A stretch of 64,000 nucleotides of DNA from Actinospica sp035552695 (GCF_035552695.1 NZ_DASZKT010000230.1:1-64000); one strand, 5' to 3'. Shown: positions 36,032 through 44,645, counted from the first letter of the stretch. The notes: generated from the letters alone by a model not told the origin. Made by a program: numbers and translations.

Positions 36032-37228
36032 CTAGCCGCGCCCGCCGACAACGGCGGTGTAGGTGACCGGCAGTTCGGTCAGGGCGCGTTGCCGGTGATC
36101 GTTCTTCCACGTCAGATCCGTGTAGGGCACCGCGAGGGCGAGATCGTGGACACGGTCGAGCAGTGTCCAGACGGCGATGCGCGCCTCGAGGCGGGCGAGC
36201 GGCGCGCCGAGACAGTAGTGCGCGCCGTGGCCGAACGAGAGATGGCCCTCCGAGCGGTCGGCGTCCCGGTTCGCCGCGTCGACGGCGAGCAGGACCGTGT
36301 CCCCGGCCGGGATCACCGTGTCGCCGACGCGCACGTCGCGAATGGGGAACCGCCGGATCGCCGTGGTCACCGGCTGGTCGCTGCGCAGGAACTCCTCGAC
36401 GGCACGGCGCATCGGGTCGGTGTGCGGGTTCGGCTCCGCGCGCAGCGCCGCGGCTTCGTCGGGACGGGCGAGCAGCCGCGCCACGGCAGCCGAGACCAGG
36501 TGGACGGAGTTCTCGTAGCCCGCGAAGAGGATCAGGAACGCCAGCGAGAGCAGCTCGTCCTCGGACAGCCGGTCCTGCCCGTCGCGGGCGGCGATCATCG
36601 CGGAGAGCAGGTCGTCGGCGGGCCGCTCGCGCTTGTCGGCGATGAGCGCGGCCAGCAGGGCGACGATCCGGCCCATGGACTCGGCCGGCTCGCTCGGACC
36701 GAACGTGCCCGGCGCGAACAGCATCTGGGTGCACTCACGCAGCACCGCGCCCTGATCGCCGGGCACACCGAGCAGGTCGCAGATGACCGCGATCGGCAGC
36801 GGCGCGGCGTAGGCGGCGATCAGGTCCGCACGGCCGCCGGGCAGCGCGTCGATCAGCGCGTGGCTGGTGTCCTGGATGTTCTCGCGCAGCCCCTCGACGC
36901 GGCGGGCGGTGAACGCGGCGGCGACCAGGCGCCGCAGCCGGGCGTGGTCCTCCCCGTCGAGGTTCAGCAGGTTCGCGTCGAGCGCCGGGGGCAGACCGAA
37001 GCCCTGGTAGCCGCCGCGCGAGCGTCGCTTGCTCAGCGCGAGGACCGGATCCGCCAGCAGAGTCTTGACATCCTCGTGCCGGCTGACGACCCAGACGTGC
37101 GTTCCGTCGTGCAGCGTGGCGCGGTGGACGCCGTCCGGCTCGTCCAGCAAGCGTCGGGCCGCCTGCCCGCGGCTGCCGGTCAGCACGGGAGTCAGGGCAC
37201 GGGCTATGTCGGCGTCCTTGATGGTCAC
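36032..37228 (-). CDS. Cytochrome P450
   Basis: The 398-aa monooxygenase has the heme-binding loop 'LSFGHGAHYCLGAPLARLE', the K-helix E-x-x-R ('VEEFLR') and an I-helix 'ILFAGYENSVHLV'. The I-helix has Asn at the position where most P450s have the Thr of AG-x-[DE]-T, which usually helps proton delivery; this is unusual. It is a typical soluble bacterial class I P450, needing ferredoxin and reductase not encoded next to it. It starts 48 bases after dhaM and precedes DUF1697, in the same orientation. The substrate is unknown. Confidence 0.92.
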   Translation of the reverse strand: MTIKDADIARALTPVLTGSRGQAARRLLDEPDGVHRATLHDGTHVWVVSRHEDVKTLLADPVLALSKRRSRGGYQGFGLPPALDANLLNLDGEDHARLRRLVAAAFTARRVEGLRENIQDTSHALIDALPGGRADLIAAYAAPLPIAVICDLLGVPGDQGAVLRECTQMLFAPGTFGPSEPAESMGRIVALLAALIADKRERPADDLLSAMIAARDGQDRLSEDELLSLAFLILFAGYENSVHLVSAAVARLLARPDEAAALRAEPNPHTDPMRRAVEEFLRSDQPVTTAIRRFPIRDVRVGDTVIPAGDTVLLAVDAANRDADRSEGHLSFGHGAHYCLGAPLARLEARIAVWTLLDRVHDLALAVPYTDLTWKNDHRQRALTELPVTYTAVVGGRG

Positions 37229-37276
37229 GACGCAAGGCTACTGATCCGGCGCGGCGCCGGAATGCCGCGGTGGCTG

Positions 37277-37681
37277 CTACAGCTTGCGGAACTGCCGGGC
37301 TTCCTCGGCCGCCGCGCGCACGGCATCGAGGTCTCCGCCCGCGGACGCGGTGACGACCGCGGCGACCGCGCCCTCGACGAAGGGGGCGTCGGCGAGCACG
37401 GCGTGCGCCTCTCGGCCCACGCCCTCGTCCAGCAGGGTCTTGACGGTCAGCAGGGCGCTGCCCAGGTCGCCGAGCAGCAGCACGCCGGCGCCCTGGTCCG
37501 CCTCGTTGACGGCCCGCTCGATGCGGCCGTAGCTCGTGCCGAGGCTGCCGTCGTCCATACCGCCCGCGGCGATCACCGGGACTTGGTCGCCGCCGAGTTC
37601 ACGCACGAGCTCCGCCAGCCCTTCCGCGAGCTTCGGGCTGTGCGAGACGAGGACGACGCCGACCAGTTTCACGTCTGCCAT
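37277..37681 (-). CDS. dhaM: DhaM, PTS phosphoryl donor of dihydroxyacetone kinase
   Basis: ATG 37681 gives 134 aa; the frame is open further upstream but that part lies in dhaL. The product is a mannose-family EIIA domain: 'KLVGVVLVSHSPKLAEGLAELVRELG' with the phosphorylated His in 'VSHS', 'PVIAAGGMDDGSLGTSYGRIERAV' and 'GVLLLGDLGSALLTVKTLLDE'. It relays phosphate from PTS EI/HPr to DhaL. Only the EIIA domain is present, as in Gram-positive DhaM. It starts one base after the dhaL stop, completing dhaK-dhaL-dhaM. Confidence 0.93.
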   Translation of the reverse strand: MADVKLVGVVLVSHSPKLAEGLAELVRELGGDQVPVIAAGGMDDGSLGTSYGRIERAVNEADQGAGVLLLGDLGSALLTVKTLLDEGVGREAHAVLADAPFVEGAVAAVVTASAGGDLDAVRAAAEEARQFRKL

Positions 37682-37682
37682 C

Positions 37683-38360
37683 CTAGCGGGCGCCGCCTGG
37701 GGCGGTGTCCGCCAGCGCACGCCAGAGCAGCGCGGCGGAGGCAGCACCCGGATCTTCGTGTCCTTCGCTGCGCTCACCGAGATAGCTCGCGCGGCCCTTG
37801 CGCGCCCGCAGCGGGATCGTCGCGAGCGCCGCCGCGTCGGCCGCGTCCGCCGCCGCTTCGAGTGCGTCCGCTGTCGACGCATCGTCAGCGAGGCGCGCCG
37901 TGAACACGTCGATGGCCGGGGTGAACACGTCCACCATGGTCTTGTCGCCGACGCTCGCGCCGCCGAGCTTCCGGACCCCCGCGAGCCCGTCCGCGAGCGC
38001 GCCCGCCAAATCCCGCGCGCTCACCTTCTCGGCTTCGCCGAGCGCCTTGCCGGTGCGCCGGAACACGGTGCCGTACAGCGGTCCGGAGGCGCCGCCCACC
38101 GATGAGATCAAAGTCATGCCCACCTGCACGAGCGCCGCGCCGGGGTACTGCGGCGGCTTCGCCTGAAGCGCGGCGCGCGCGGCCGTGAACCCGCGGTGCA
38201 GATTCGTTCCGTGATCGCTGTCCCCGATCGCCGAGTCGAGCCGAGTCAGCCGGTCCTTCTCGGCCGCCACCGCCTCCGCGGCCCGGTCGATCCAGGCCAT
38301 GAAGAAACCGACGTCAAGACCGGCCTCATCACCGGCGACGTGCGCCTCGGAATCGCTCAC
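37683..38360 (-). CDS. dhaL: DhaL, ADP-binding subunit of dihydroxyacetone kinase
   Basis: GTG 38360 overlaps the dhaK stop by four bases and gives 225 aa. It has the DhaL pattern: 'RLTRLDSAIGDSDHGTNLHRGF' with the Mg/ADP-binding Asp residues in 'DSAIGDSDHG', 'SSVGGASGPLYGTVFRR', 'GVRKLGGASVGDKTMVDVFTPAIDVF' and 'RKGRASYLGERSEGHEDPGAASAALL' near the end. DhaL holds ADP permanently and transfers phosphate from DhaM to dihydroxyacetone bound in DhaK. The longer upstream frame overlapping dhaK is not included. Confidence 0.93.
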   Translation of the reverse strand: MSDSEAHVAGDEAGLDVGFFMAWIDRAAEAVAAEKDRLTRLDSAIGDSDHGTNLHRGFTAARAALQAKPPQYPGAALVQVGMTLISSVGGASGPLYGTVFRRTGKALGEAEKVSARDLAGALADGLAGVRKLGGASVGDKTMVDVFTPAIDVFTARLADDASTADALEAAADAADAAALATIPLRARKGRASYLGERSEGHEDPGAASAALLWRALADTAPGGAR

Positions 38361-39361
38361 GCACCCCACCGTAGCGCCGGGGTCTGGACCGGCGCATCCC
38401 ACAGTTCGAGCAGGTCGGCGTCGGCGCGGCACAGCGTCACCGAGAAGCCGGGCATGTCCAGGCTGGTCACGTAGTTGCCTACGAGGTTTCGCACGATGCT
38501 GATGCCGCGCGACTTCAGCGCGTTGTGCACCTCGTTGTAGACCACGTACAGCTCGATCAGCGGGCTCGCGCCCATCCCGTTGACCAGCGCGATGACGTCG
38601 CCATCCGTGGCGAAGTCGAGGTCGGTGCAGATGGCGTCCACCGCGGCCTCGGCCAGTTCGGAAGCCGGAGCCATCGGCGCGCGGCGGCGGCCCGGCTCGC
38701 CGTGGATGCCGATGCCCAACTCGATCTCGTTCTCGCCCAGCTCGAAACCCGGCCGCCCGGCCGCGGGCGTGGTGCACGGGCCGAGCGCGATGCCGAAGGA
38801 CCGGCTGCTCGCGTTGACCCGCTCGGCCACGGCGGCGACCGCGGGGAGGTCCGCCCCGCGCTCGGCCAGCGCGCCGGCGATCTTCTCGGCGAACAGCGTC
38901 GCGCCGGTGCCGCGCCGGCCGGCCGTGTAGAGCGAGTCCTCCACGGCCACGTCGTCGTTGATCAGCACCGAGCGCGACTCGATGCCCTCGTCCTCGAGCA
39001 GTTCGGCGGCCATCTGGAAGTTGAGCACGTCGCCCGTGTAGTTCTTGACCAGGAACAGGATGCCGGCGCCGGCGTCCACGGCCTGCGCCGCGGCCAGCAT
39101 CTGGTCGGGCACCGGGGAGGTGAAGACCTCGCCCGCGCAGGCCGCGTCCAGCATGCCGGGGCCGACGAACCCGGCGTGCAGGGGTTCGTGCCCTGATCCG
39201 CCGCCGGAGACCAGAGCGACCTTGCCCGCCGTGCCCGCCGCGCGGCGTACGAACCGGCGCTCCACGTCCACCGTGAGCGCGGGATGCGCGGCGGCCAGGC
39301 CCGCGAGCGCGTCCGACACCACCGACTCCGGCGAGTTGATCAGCTTCTTCATGCTGGACAT
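38357..39361 (-). CDS. dhaK: DhaK, dihydroxyacetone-binding subunit
   Basis: The 334-aa protein binds dihydroxyacetone covalently through a His hemiaminal; that His is visible in 'ELGIGIHGEPGRR'. Other markers are 'VALVSGGGSGHEPLHAGFVGPGMLDAACAGEVFTSP' and 'GILFLVKNYTGDVLNFQMA' and 'VIALVNGMGASPLIELYVVYNEVHNAL'. ATG 39361 or 39352 may start it. It opens the minus-strand run dhaK-dhaL-dhaM-P450-DUF1697, whose start lies about 120 bases from the cobalamin riboswitch of the divergent B12 operon. Confidence 0.95.
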   Translation of the reverse strand: MSSMKKLINSPESVVSDALAGLAAAHPALTVDVERRFVRRAAGTAGKVALVSGGGSGHEPLHAGFVGPGMLDAACAGEVFTSPVPDQMLAAAQAVDAGAGILFLVKNYTGDVLNFQMAAELLEDEGIESRSVLINDDVAVEDSLYTAGRRGTGATLFAEKIAGALAERGADLPAVAAVAERVNASSRSFGIALGPCTTPAAGRPGFELGENEIELGIGIHGEPGRRRAPMAPASELAEAAVDAICTDLDFATDGDVIALVNGMGASPLIELYVVYNEVHNALKSRGISIVRNLVGNYVTSLDMPGFSVTLCRADADLLELWDAPVQTPALRWGA

Positions 39362-39483
39362 TCTGCTGCACGCGTTCCATGAGCGGTAGGCGGCGCGGGC
39401 GCGCGGTCGGGTGCGAAATCGGGCGCGTCGCCGTGTGCGTCGTGCGGGCCGGTTGGGGCGGACCGAGGCTGCGGCTATGCTCT

Positions 39484-39606
39484 ACCCGTCGGTAGCGCAG
39501 GAATCCGGTGTGAGTCCGGAACGGTCCCGCCACTGTCAACGTCCGTCGATCGACGTAGCCCGTCCGGGTCCGTCGGCGACGTGCGTGAGTCAGGAACTGC
39601 GCCCGG
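39484..39606 (+). promoter_or_regulatory. Cobalamin (B12) riboswitch
   Basis: The leader before 39668 shows the B12 riboswitch core: GTCGGTAGCGCAGGAATCC, GGTGTGAGTCCGGAACGGTCCCGCCACTG (containing the B12 box) and, at the end, GAGTCAGGAACTGCGCC. The expression platform is the following 60 bases, which end in AGAGAAGAAAGG, the Shine-Dalgarno. Coenzyme binding should lower expression of the chelatase-to-cobL operon. Edges are approximate. Confidence 0.92.
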
Positions 39607-39667
39607 CACAGGTTCCTCAATGCTTGCTCGAACGGGCGTGGGCTCCCGGAGAGAAGAAAGGCGCAGT

Positions 39668-41914
39668 GTGCGTTTCCCCTTTTCGGCCGTGCTCGGCCAG
39701 GACGACCTGCGCTTGGCGCTGATTCTCAACGCGGTGCACCCGGCTGTCGGCGGGGTGCTGGTGCGCGGTGAGAAGGGCACCGCGAAGTCGACGATGGTGC
39801 GTGCGCTCGCGGCGGTGCTGCCCGCGGTCGACGCCGTGCCCGACTGCCGTTTCTCCTGCGATCCCGCTGCGCCGGACCCCGCGTGTCCCGATGGGCCGCA
39901 CGCCGGGGGCGCGGCCGACGGGACGACGCGTGCGGCGCGGCTGGTCGAGCTGCCGATCGGCGCGTCCGAGGACCGGCTGACCGGCGCGCTCGACTTGGAG
40001 CGCGCCTTGGGACGTGGCGAGGCGGCGTTCCAGCCCGGATTGCTGGCGGCGGCGCATCGCGGGCTGCTGTACGTGGACGAGGTCAACCTGCTGCCCGACC
40101 ACCTGGTCGACGTGCTGCTGGACGCGGCCGCGATGGGCGAGGCGCACATCGAGCGCGACGGCGTATCGGTGCGGCACGCGGCGCGGTTCCTGCTGGTCGG
40201 CACGATGAACCCGGAGGAGGGCGAGCTTCGTCCGCAGCTGCTGGACCGCTTCGGTCTGACGGTGGACGTGGCTGCCAGCCGGGAGCCGCGGCAGCGAGCA
40301 GAGGTCGTGCGGCGTCGGCTGGCGTACGAGGCGGCCCCGGAGGGTTTCTGCGCGCAGTGGGCCGAGGCGGACGCGGAGGTCGGGCGCCGGATCGCGGCCG
40401 CGCGCGAGGCGCTGCCGAAGGTCGTGCTGCCGGACGCGGAGCTGGAGCGGATCGCCCGGATCTGCGCGGCGTTCGAGGTGGACGGCATGCGCGCGGACCT
40501 GGTCACGGCGCGCGCGGCGATCGCGCTGGCGGCCTGGCGCGGGCTGTCGGCGGTCACCGACCAGGAGGTGCGCGACGCGGCGCGGCTGGCGTTGCCGCAT
40601 CGGCGCCGGCGCAACCCGTTCGACGCGCCGGGCCTGGACCAGGAGCAGTTGGAGCGCGCCGCGGAGGACCCGGAGGGCGGACCCGAAGATAACGGGCCCG
40701 ACGGCGGTGGACCTGAGGACCGCGGTCCGGACGATGACGGCGACGGTGGCGCTGGCGACCGTGGCGACGGCGGCGACCGTGGCGACGGCGGCGACGGCGG
40801 TGGAAAATCGTCGGATGGCGGGAACTCGGGTGAGTCTGGACTGGATAACAGGCCCGACGCTCCGCGAGAGGAAAGTCAGGCCGAGCGGGACGGAAGCGGG
40901 CGGAGCTCTGACGAGGGCGGCGCGCCTGGGAAGCAGAACGCCGGGGCTGAGCAGTCTGCTGTCGGGGCGGGGGAGACGTATCGGACGCGGCTGTTCTCGG
41001 TGCCCGGTGTCGGCGAAGGGGTGCCGGGGCGGCGGTCGGCGGGGCGGTCGAACGGGCGGGGGCGGACGGTCGGGTCGCAGCAGCCTGCGTCGGGTGCGGC
41101 GTACGGGCAGGTGATTCATCTTCCGGCGACGCTGCGGGCTGCGGCGCCGCACCAGGCCGAGCGTCGGGCCGCGGCGTCGCACGAAGCCGGACTGCGGGCC
41201 GCGGGGCCGCACGAAGACGGACTGCGGGCCGCGGCGGCGTACCAAGTCGAGCGGCGGGCCGCGGGCTCGGGCGGGGTGCGGGCGGTGCACTTTCAGGCCG
41301 CCGACCTGCGCACCGCGGTGCGGCGGGATCGCGAGGGGAACCTGGTGCTGTTCGCGGTGGACGCGTCCGGCTCGATGGCCGCTCGGGCGCGGATGACGGC
41401 CGTGAAGGGCGCGGTGCTCTCGCTGCTGCTCGACGCGTATCAGCGCCGTGACAAGGTCGGACTGGTCACGTTCCGGGGCTCGGGTGCGCAGGTCGCGCTG
41501 TCGCCCACGGGGTCGGTCGAGGCGGCGGCGTCGCGGCTCGCCGCGCTGCCGACCGGGGGGCGGACGCCGCTCGCGGCGGGGCTGCTGACCGCGTACGACG
41601 TCGTGCGGCGGGAGCGGCTGCGTGATCCGCGGCGTCGCGCACTGCTGGTGCTGGTCACGGACGGACGGGCGACCGGCGGATCGAACGCGCTCGCCGAGGC
41701 CCGGCGTGCGGCCGCGTTCCTCGGGGCATCCGGCATCACGAGCATCGTCGTGGACTGCGAATCCGGGCCGGTGCGGCTGGGGCTCGCGGCAGAGATGGCC
41801 GGTCACTTGGGCGGGGAGCACGTGCCGATGGGGGCGCTGTCGGCCGAGGCGCTGGACCGCACGGTGCGACGAGCGACGTCGTCCGATGCGGGCTCGATGC
41901 GAAAGGCGGCCTGA
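39668..41914 (+). CDS. Fused ChlI/ChlD-type cobaltochelatase subunit
   Basis: GTG 39668 follows AGAAAGG. The 748-aa protein joins a BchI/ChlI-type AAA+ ATPase to a BchD-type VWA domain, and in actinobacteria serves the CobS/CobT role beside CobN. The ATPase has Walker A GEKGTAKST (residues 34-42), Walker B LLYVDEVNLL and 'LVGTMNPEEGELRPQLLDRFGL'. The linker is Asp/Gly rich (40690-40810) and then contains four tandem 10-aa repeats. The VWA part has the MIDAS motif DASGS (from Asp565) and 'VLVTDGRATGG'. The upstream open frame from 39581 lies in the riboswitch and is excluded. Confidence 0.9.
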   Translation: MRFPFSAVLGQDDLRLALILNAVHPAVGGVLVRGEKGTAKSTMVRALAAVLPAVDAVPDCRFSCDPAAPDPACPDGPHAGGAADGTTRAARLVELPIGASEDRLTGALDLERALGRGEAAFQPGLLAAAHRGLLYVDEVNLLPDHLVDVLLDAAAMGEAHIERDGVSVRHAARFLLVGTMNPEEGELRPQLLDRFGLTVDVAASREPRQRAEVVRRRLAYEAAPEGFCAQWAEADAEVGRRIAAAREALPKVVLPDAELERIARICAAFEVDGMRADLVTARAAIALAAWRGLSAVTDQEVRDAARLALPHRRRRNPFDAPGLDQEQLERAAEDPEGGPEDNGPDGGGPEDRGPDDDGDGGAGDRGDGGDRGDGGDGGGKSSDGGNSGESGLDNRPDAPREESQAERDGSGRSSDEGGAPGKQNAGAEQSAVGAGETYRTRLFSVPGVGEGVPGRRSAGRSNGRGRTVGSQQPASGAAYGQVIHLPATLRAAAPHQAERRAAASHEAGLRAAGPHEDGLRAAAAYQVERRAAGSGGVRAVHFQAADLRTAVRRDREGNLVLFAVDASGSMAARARMTAVKGAVLSLLLDAYQRRDKVGLVTFRGSGAQVALSPTGSVEAAASRLAALPTGGRTPLAAGLLTAYDVVRRERLRDPRRRALLVLVTDGRATGGSNALAEARRAAAFLGASGITSIVVDCESGPVRLGLAAEMAGHLGGEHVPMGALSAEALDRTVRRATSSDAGSMRKAA
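41132..41266 (+). repeat. 30-bp tandem repeats within the chelatase linker
   Basis: Four full 30-bp units and half of a fifth lie in frame, each encoding (L/R)RAA(A/G)xHxxx or a close variant (for example LRAAAPHQAE, RRAAASHEAG, LRAAGPHEDG, LRAAAAYQVE). They sit between the acidic Asp/Gly linker and the VWA domain, so they add length and positive charge without altering known catalytic parts. Confidence 0.8.
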
Positions 41915-41917
41915 GTC

Positions 41918-42538
41918 ATGCCACAGGGCAAGCCCGAACACGTCCCCGAGGACGGGCTCACCACCAAGCAGCGCCGCACGCTCCCGCTGACCGTCGTGCA
42001 CACCGGCCACGGCAAGGGCAAGACCACGGCCGCGTTCGGGCTCGCGCTGCGCGCGTGGAACGCGGGTTGGCCGATCGGGGTGTTCCAGTTCGTGAAGTCG
42101 GCCAAGTGGAAGATCGGCGAGGAGCCGGTCTTCAAGACGCTCGGCGCGCTGCACGAGCAGACCGGCCAGGGCGGACCGGTCGCCTGGCACAAGATGGGCG
42201 AGGGCTGGAGCTGGATCCAGCGCGACCTGCACACGGACCCGGACCTGCAGGCGGAGAACGCGCGGGCCGGCTGGGAGCAGATCAAGCGCGATCTTGCCGG
42301 GGAGACGTACAAGCTCTATCTGCTCGACGAGTTCACCTATCCGATGAAGTGGGGGTGGGTGGACGTGGACGACGTCGTCGCCACCCTCAAGGATCGGCCG
42401 GGGACGCAGCACGTCGTCATCACGGGGCGGGACGCGGCGCCCGCGCTCGTCGAATACGCCGACCTGGTCACCGAGATGACCAAGGTCAAGCACCCGATGG
42501 ACGCGGGCCGCAAGGGCCAGCGGGGCATCGAATGGTGA
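41918..42538 (+). CDS. cobO: Cob(I)yrinic acid a,c-diamide adenosyltransferase
   Basis: The 206-aa protein is a CobO/BtuR-type adenosyltransferase: Walker A-like loop 'VVHTGHGKGKTTAAFGLALRA' near the N-terminus, 'GVFQFVKSAKWKIGEEPVFKTLG', 'DLAGETYKLYLLDEFTYPMKWGWV' and 'HVVITGRDAAPALVEYADLVTEMTKVKHPMDAGRKGQRGIEW' at the end. It transfers the 5'-deoxyadenosyl group from ATP to Co(I) corrinoid. It starts 3 bases after the chelatase stop and its end overlaps cobB by seven bases. Confidence 0.95.
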   Translation: MPQGKPEHVPEDGLTTKQRRTLPLTVVHTGHGKGKTTAAFGLALRAWNAGWPIGVFQFVKSAKWKIGEEPVFKTLGALHEQTGQGGPVAWHKMGEGWSWIQRDLHTDPDLQAENARAGWEQIKRDLAGETYKLYLLDEFTYPMKWGWVDVDDVVATLKDRPGTQHVVITGRDAAPALVEYADLVTEMTKVKHPMDAGRKGQRGIEW

Positions 42539-43920
42539 GTACGTCCATTGACACGCCGCGCGTGGTGATCGCCGCGCCCGCCTCCGGTCACGGCAAGACG
42601 ACCGTGGCCACGGGGCTGATCGCGGCGTTCGCGCGGCGCGGTCGGCGGGTGGCGCCGTTCAAGGTCGGGCCGGACTACATCGACCCGGGCTACCACGCGC
42701 TGGCGGCCGGACGCCCTGGCCGCAACCTGGATCCGTTCCTGGTCGGCGAATCGCGCACGGTCGGCGTTTTCGCGCACGGCGCGGCGGGCGCGGACATCGC
42801 GGTCGTCGAGGGCGTGATGGGCCTGTACGACGGCGCGGTCGGACGCGGCGAGTTCGCCTCGACCGCGCAGGTCGCGACGCTCATCGGCGCGCCTGTCATC
42901 CTGGTCGTGGACGCCACGGCGCAGGGCCGGTCGGTCGCGGCGCTCGTCGACGGCTTCCGCGGCTTCGACCGCCGGGTCCGCATCGCAGGGGTCGTGCTCA
43001 ACCGGGTCGGCTCGGACCGGCACCGCGAGATCCTGGCGGCGGCGCTCGACGAGATCGGCGTGCCCCTGCTGGGTACCCTGCACCGGTCCGACGCGGTGGC
43101 CACGCCGTCGCGCCATCTGGGCCTCGTGCCGGTCGCCGAACGTGCGCCGGAGGCGTTGGCCACGGTGGACGCACTGGCGGACCTGATCGCGGAGAACCTT
43201 GATCTGGATCGGATCGAGCGGATCGCGGGCAGCGCGCCGGCTGCCGACGGGCCCGCGTGGTCGCCGGAGGACGCGATCGCGGAATGCGGCGGGCCGGCGA
43301 GCGGACGGCCGGTCGTGGCCGTGGCCGGGGGAGCGGCGTTCACGTTCTCCTACGCGGAGCACGCCGAACTGCTGCAGGCAGCGGGCGCGGAGGTCGTGAC
43401 CTTTGATCCGCTGCGCGACGCGAAGCTTCCCGAGCGGGCGTCGGCCCTGGTCATCGGCGGCGGGTTCCCCGAGGTGTACGCGTCGGAACTGGCGCAGAAC
43501 CTCTCGTTGATGCATGACGTGCAGGGCTTTGCGCAGTCCGGCGGCGTGATCGCGGCCGAGTGCGCGGGCTTGCTGTATCTCGCGAAATCCCTCAACGGCG
43601 AGCGGATGTGCGACCTCATCGCGGCCGACGCCGTGATGTCCGAGCGGCTGACGCTCGGCTACCGCGAAGCGGTGGCGGCGACGGACTCAGTGCTCTGCGG
43701 CACCGGGACCCGGGTGAACGGGCACGAGTTCCATCGCACGAAGCTGGTTCCCGCCGCATCGGACGAGCCCGCGTGGATGTGGCGTGCGCACGACGGCGCG
43801 AAGGTCGCCGAGGGTTACGCCTCGGCCCGGCTGCACGCCTCCTACCTGCACCTTCACTGGGCGGGAGCGCCGGAACTGCCGCTCAGAGTCGTCACTGCGG
43901 CGGCGAAGGGAGCGACATGA
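42532..43920 (+). CDS. cobB: Cobyrinate a,c-diamide synthase
   Basis: ATG 42532 overlaps the cobO end. The 462-aa protein amidates the a and c side chains of cobyrinic (or hydrogenobyrinic) acid. The N-terminal ATP-binding part has P-loop 'AAPASGHGKTTVATGLIAAF' and 'VEGVMGLYDG'. The C-terminal glutamine amidotransferase domain has the Cys of 'AAECAGLLYLAKSL' and the His region 'SYLHLHWAG'. The family also includes CbiA, so it could be called cbiA. The stop overlaps cobI by four bases. Confidence 0.95.
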   Translation: MVSTSIDTPRVVIAAPASGHGKTTVATGLIAAFARRGRRVAPFKVGPDYIDPGYHALAAGRPGRNLDPFLVGESRTVGVFAHGAAGADIAVVEGVMGLYDGAVGRGEFASTAQVATLIGAPVILVVDATAQGRSVAALVDGFRGFDRRVRIAGVVLNRVGSDRHREILAAALDEIGVPLLGTLHRSDAVATPSRHLGLVPVAERAPEALATVDALADLIAENLDLDRIERIAGSAPAADGPAWSPEDAIAECGGPASGRPVVAVAGGAAFTFSYAEHAELLQAAGAEVVTFDPLRDAKLPERASALVIGGGFPEVYASELAQNLSLMHDVQGFAQSGGVIAAECAGLLYLAKSLNGERMCDLIAADAVMSERLTLGYREAVAATDSVLCGTGTRVNGHEFHRTKLVPAASDEPAWMWRAHDGAKVAEGYASARLHASYLHLHWAGAPELPLRVVTAAAKGAT

Positions 43921-44645
43921 GGACTCTGATTGGAATCGGCGTCGGGCCGGGCGATCCGGAACTGCTCACGCTCAAGGCGGTGCGTCTGCTGCGCGAGGCG
44001 GATGTCGTGTTCGCGCCGACGACCTCGCTCGACCGTGAGTCGCGTGCCGAGCAGATCGTGCATGCGGCGACGGGGATTCGGGCGCGGCGGCTGGTGTTCG
44101 CGCTGGACGATCAGGGCGGGGTGACGGCCGAGCGCGCGGCGGCGTGGGACGAGGCGGCGCGTGCGGTGGTCGAGGCGTTCGAAGCGGGTGCGCGTAGTGT
44201 CGGGTTCGTGACGCTCGGGGATCCCAACGTGTACTCCACCTTCGGCTATCTCGCGCAGACGGTGGCCGCTCTCGATGCGGAAGTCCAGGTGACCACAGTG
44301 CCCGGCGTCACCGCGATGCAGGATCTCGCGGCGCGTGCCGACCTGCGGCTGGCCGAGGGGCGTGAGCCGTTGACGCTCGTACCCGCGACGGCCGGTCTCG
44401 ACGAGGTAGCACGTGCCCTGAGCGGGAACGGGACCGTCGTGGTGTACAAGGGCGGCCGCTTCCTCGACGAGCTGACGGCGGCCGTCGACGCGGCGGGCCG
44501 TGCCGACGCGGCGGTTCTGGGGACGGATCTCGGGCTGGAGACGGAGAACATCGGGGCGCTGAAGAGCCGAGACGGCGGACGTGCGCCGTATTTCACGACC
44601 CTGATCGTGCCGCCGGCGCGCGGCGGGCGAGGAGAAAAGCTGTGA
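43917..44645 (+). CDS. cobI: Precorrin-2 C20-methyltransferase
   Basis: ATG 43917 overlaps the cobB stop. The 242-aa enzyme uses SAM to methylate C20, giving precorrin-3A (or cobalt-precorrin-3). It has the tetrapyrrole methyltransferase markers 'GIGVGPGDPELLTLKAVRLLREADVVFAP', 'GARSVGFVTLGDPNVYSTFGYL' and 'EVQVTTVPGVTAMQDLAARADLRLAEGREPLTLVPAT'. CobI and CbiL cannot be told apart by sequence alone here. The stop overlaps cobM by four bases. Confidence 0.92.
   Translation: MRTLIGIGVGPGDPELLTLKAVRLLREADVVFAPTTSLDRESRAEQIVHAATGIRARRLVFALDDQGGVTAERAAAWDEAARAVVEAFEAGARSVGFVTLGDPNVYSTFGYLAQTVAALDAEVQVTTVPGVTAMQDLAARADLRLAEGREPLTLVPATAGLDEVARALSGNGTVVVYKGGRFLDELTAAVDAAGRADAAVLGTDLGLETENIGALKSRDGGRAPYFTTLIVPPARGGRGEKL

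Noticed and set aside
38361..39620. Upstream continuation of the dhaL frame to 39620
   Set aside because: It overlaps dhaK entirely; the GTG at 38360 overlapping the dhaK stop is the natural start.
39617..42493. A 958-codon minus-strand frame across the chelatase and cobO
   Set aside because: It overlaps two recognised plus-strand genes with correct domains and has an Arg/Pro/His-rich composition without a fold.
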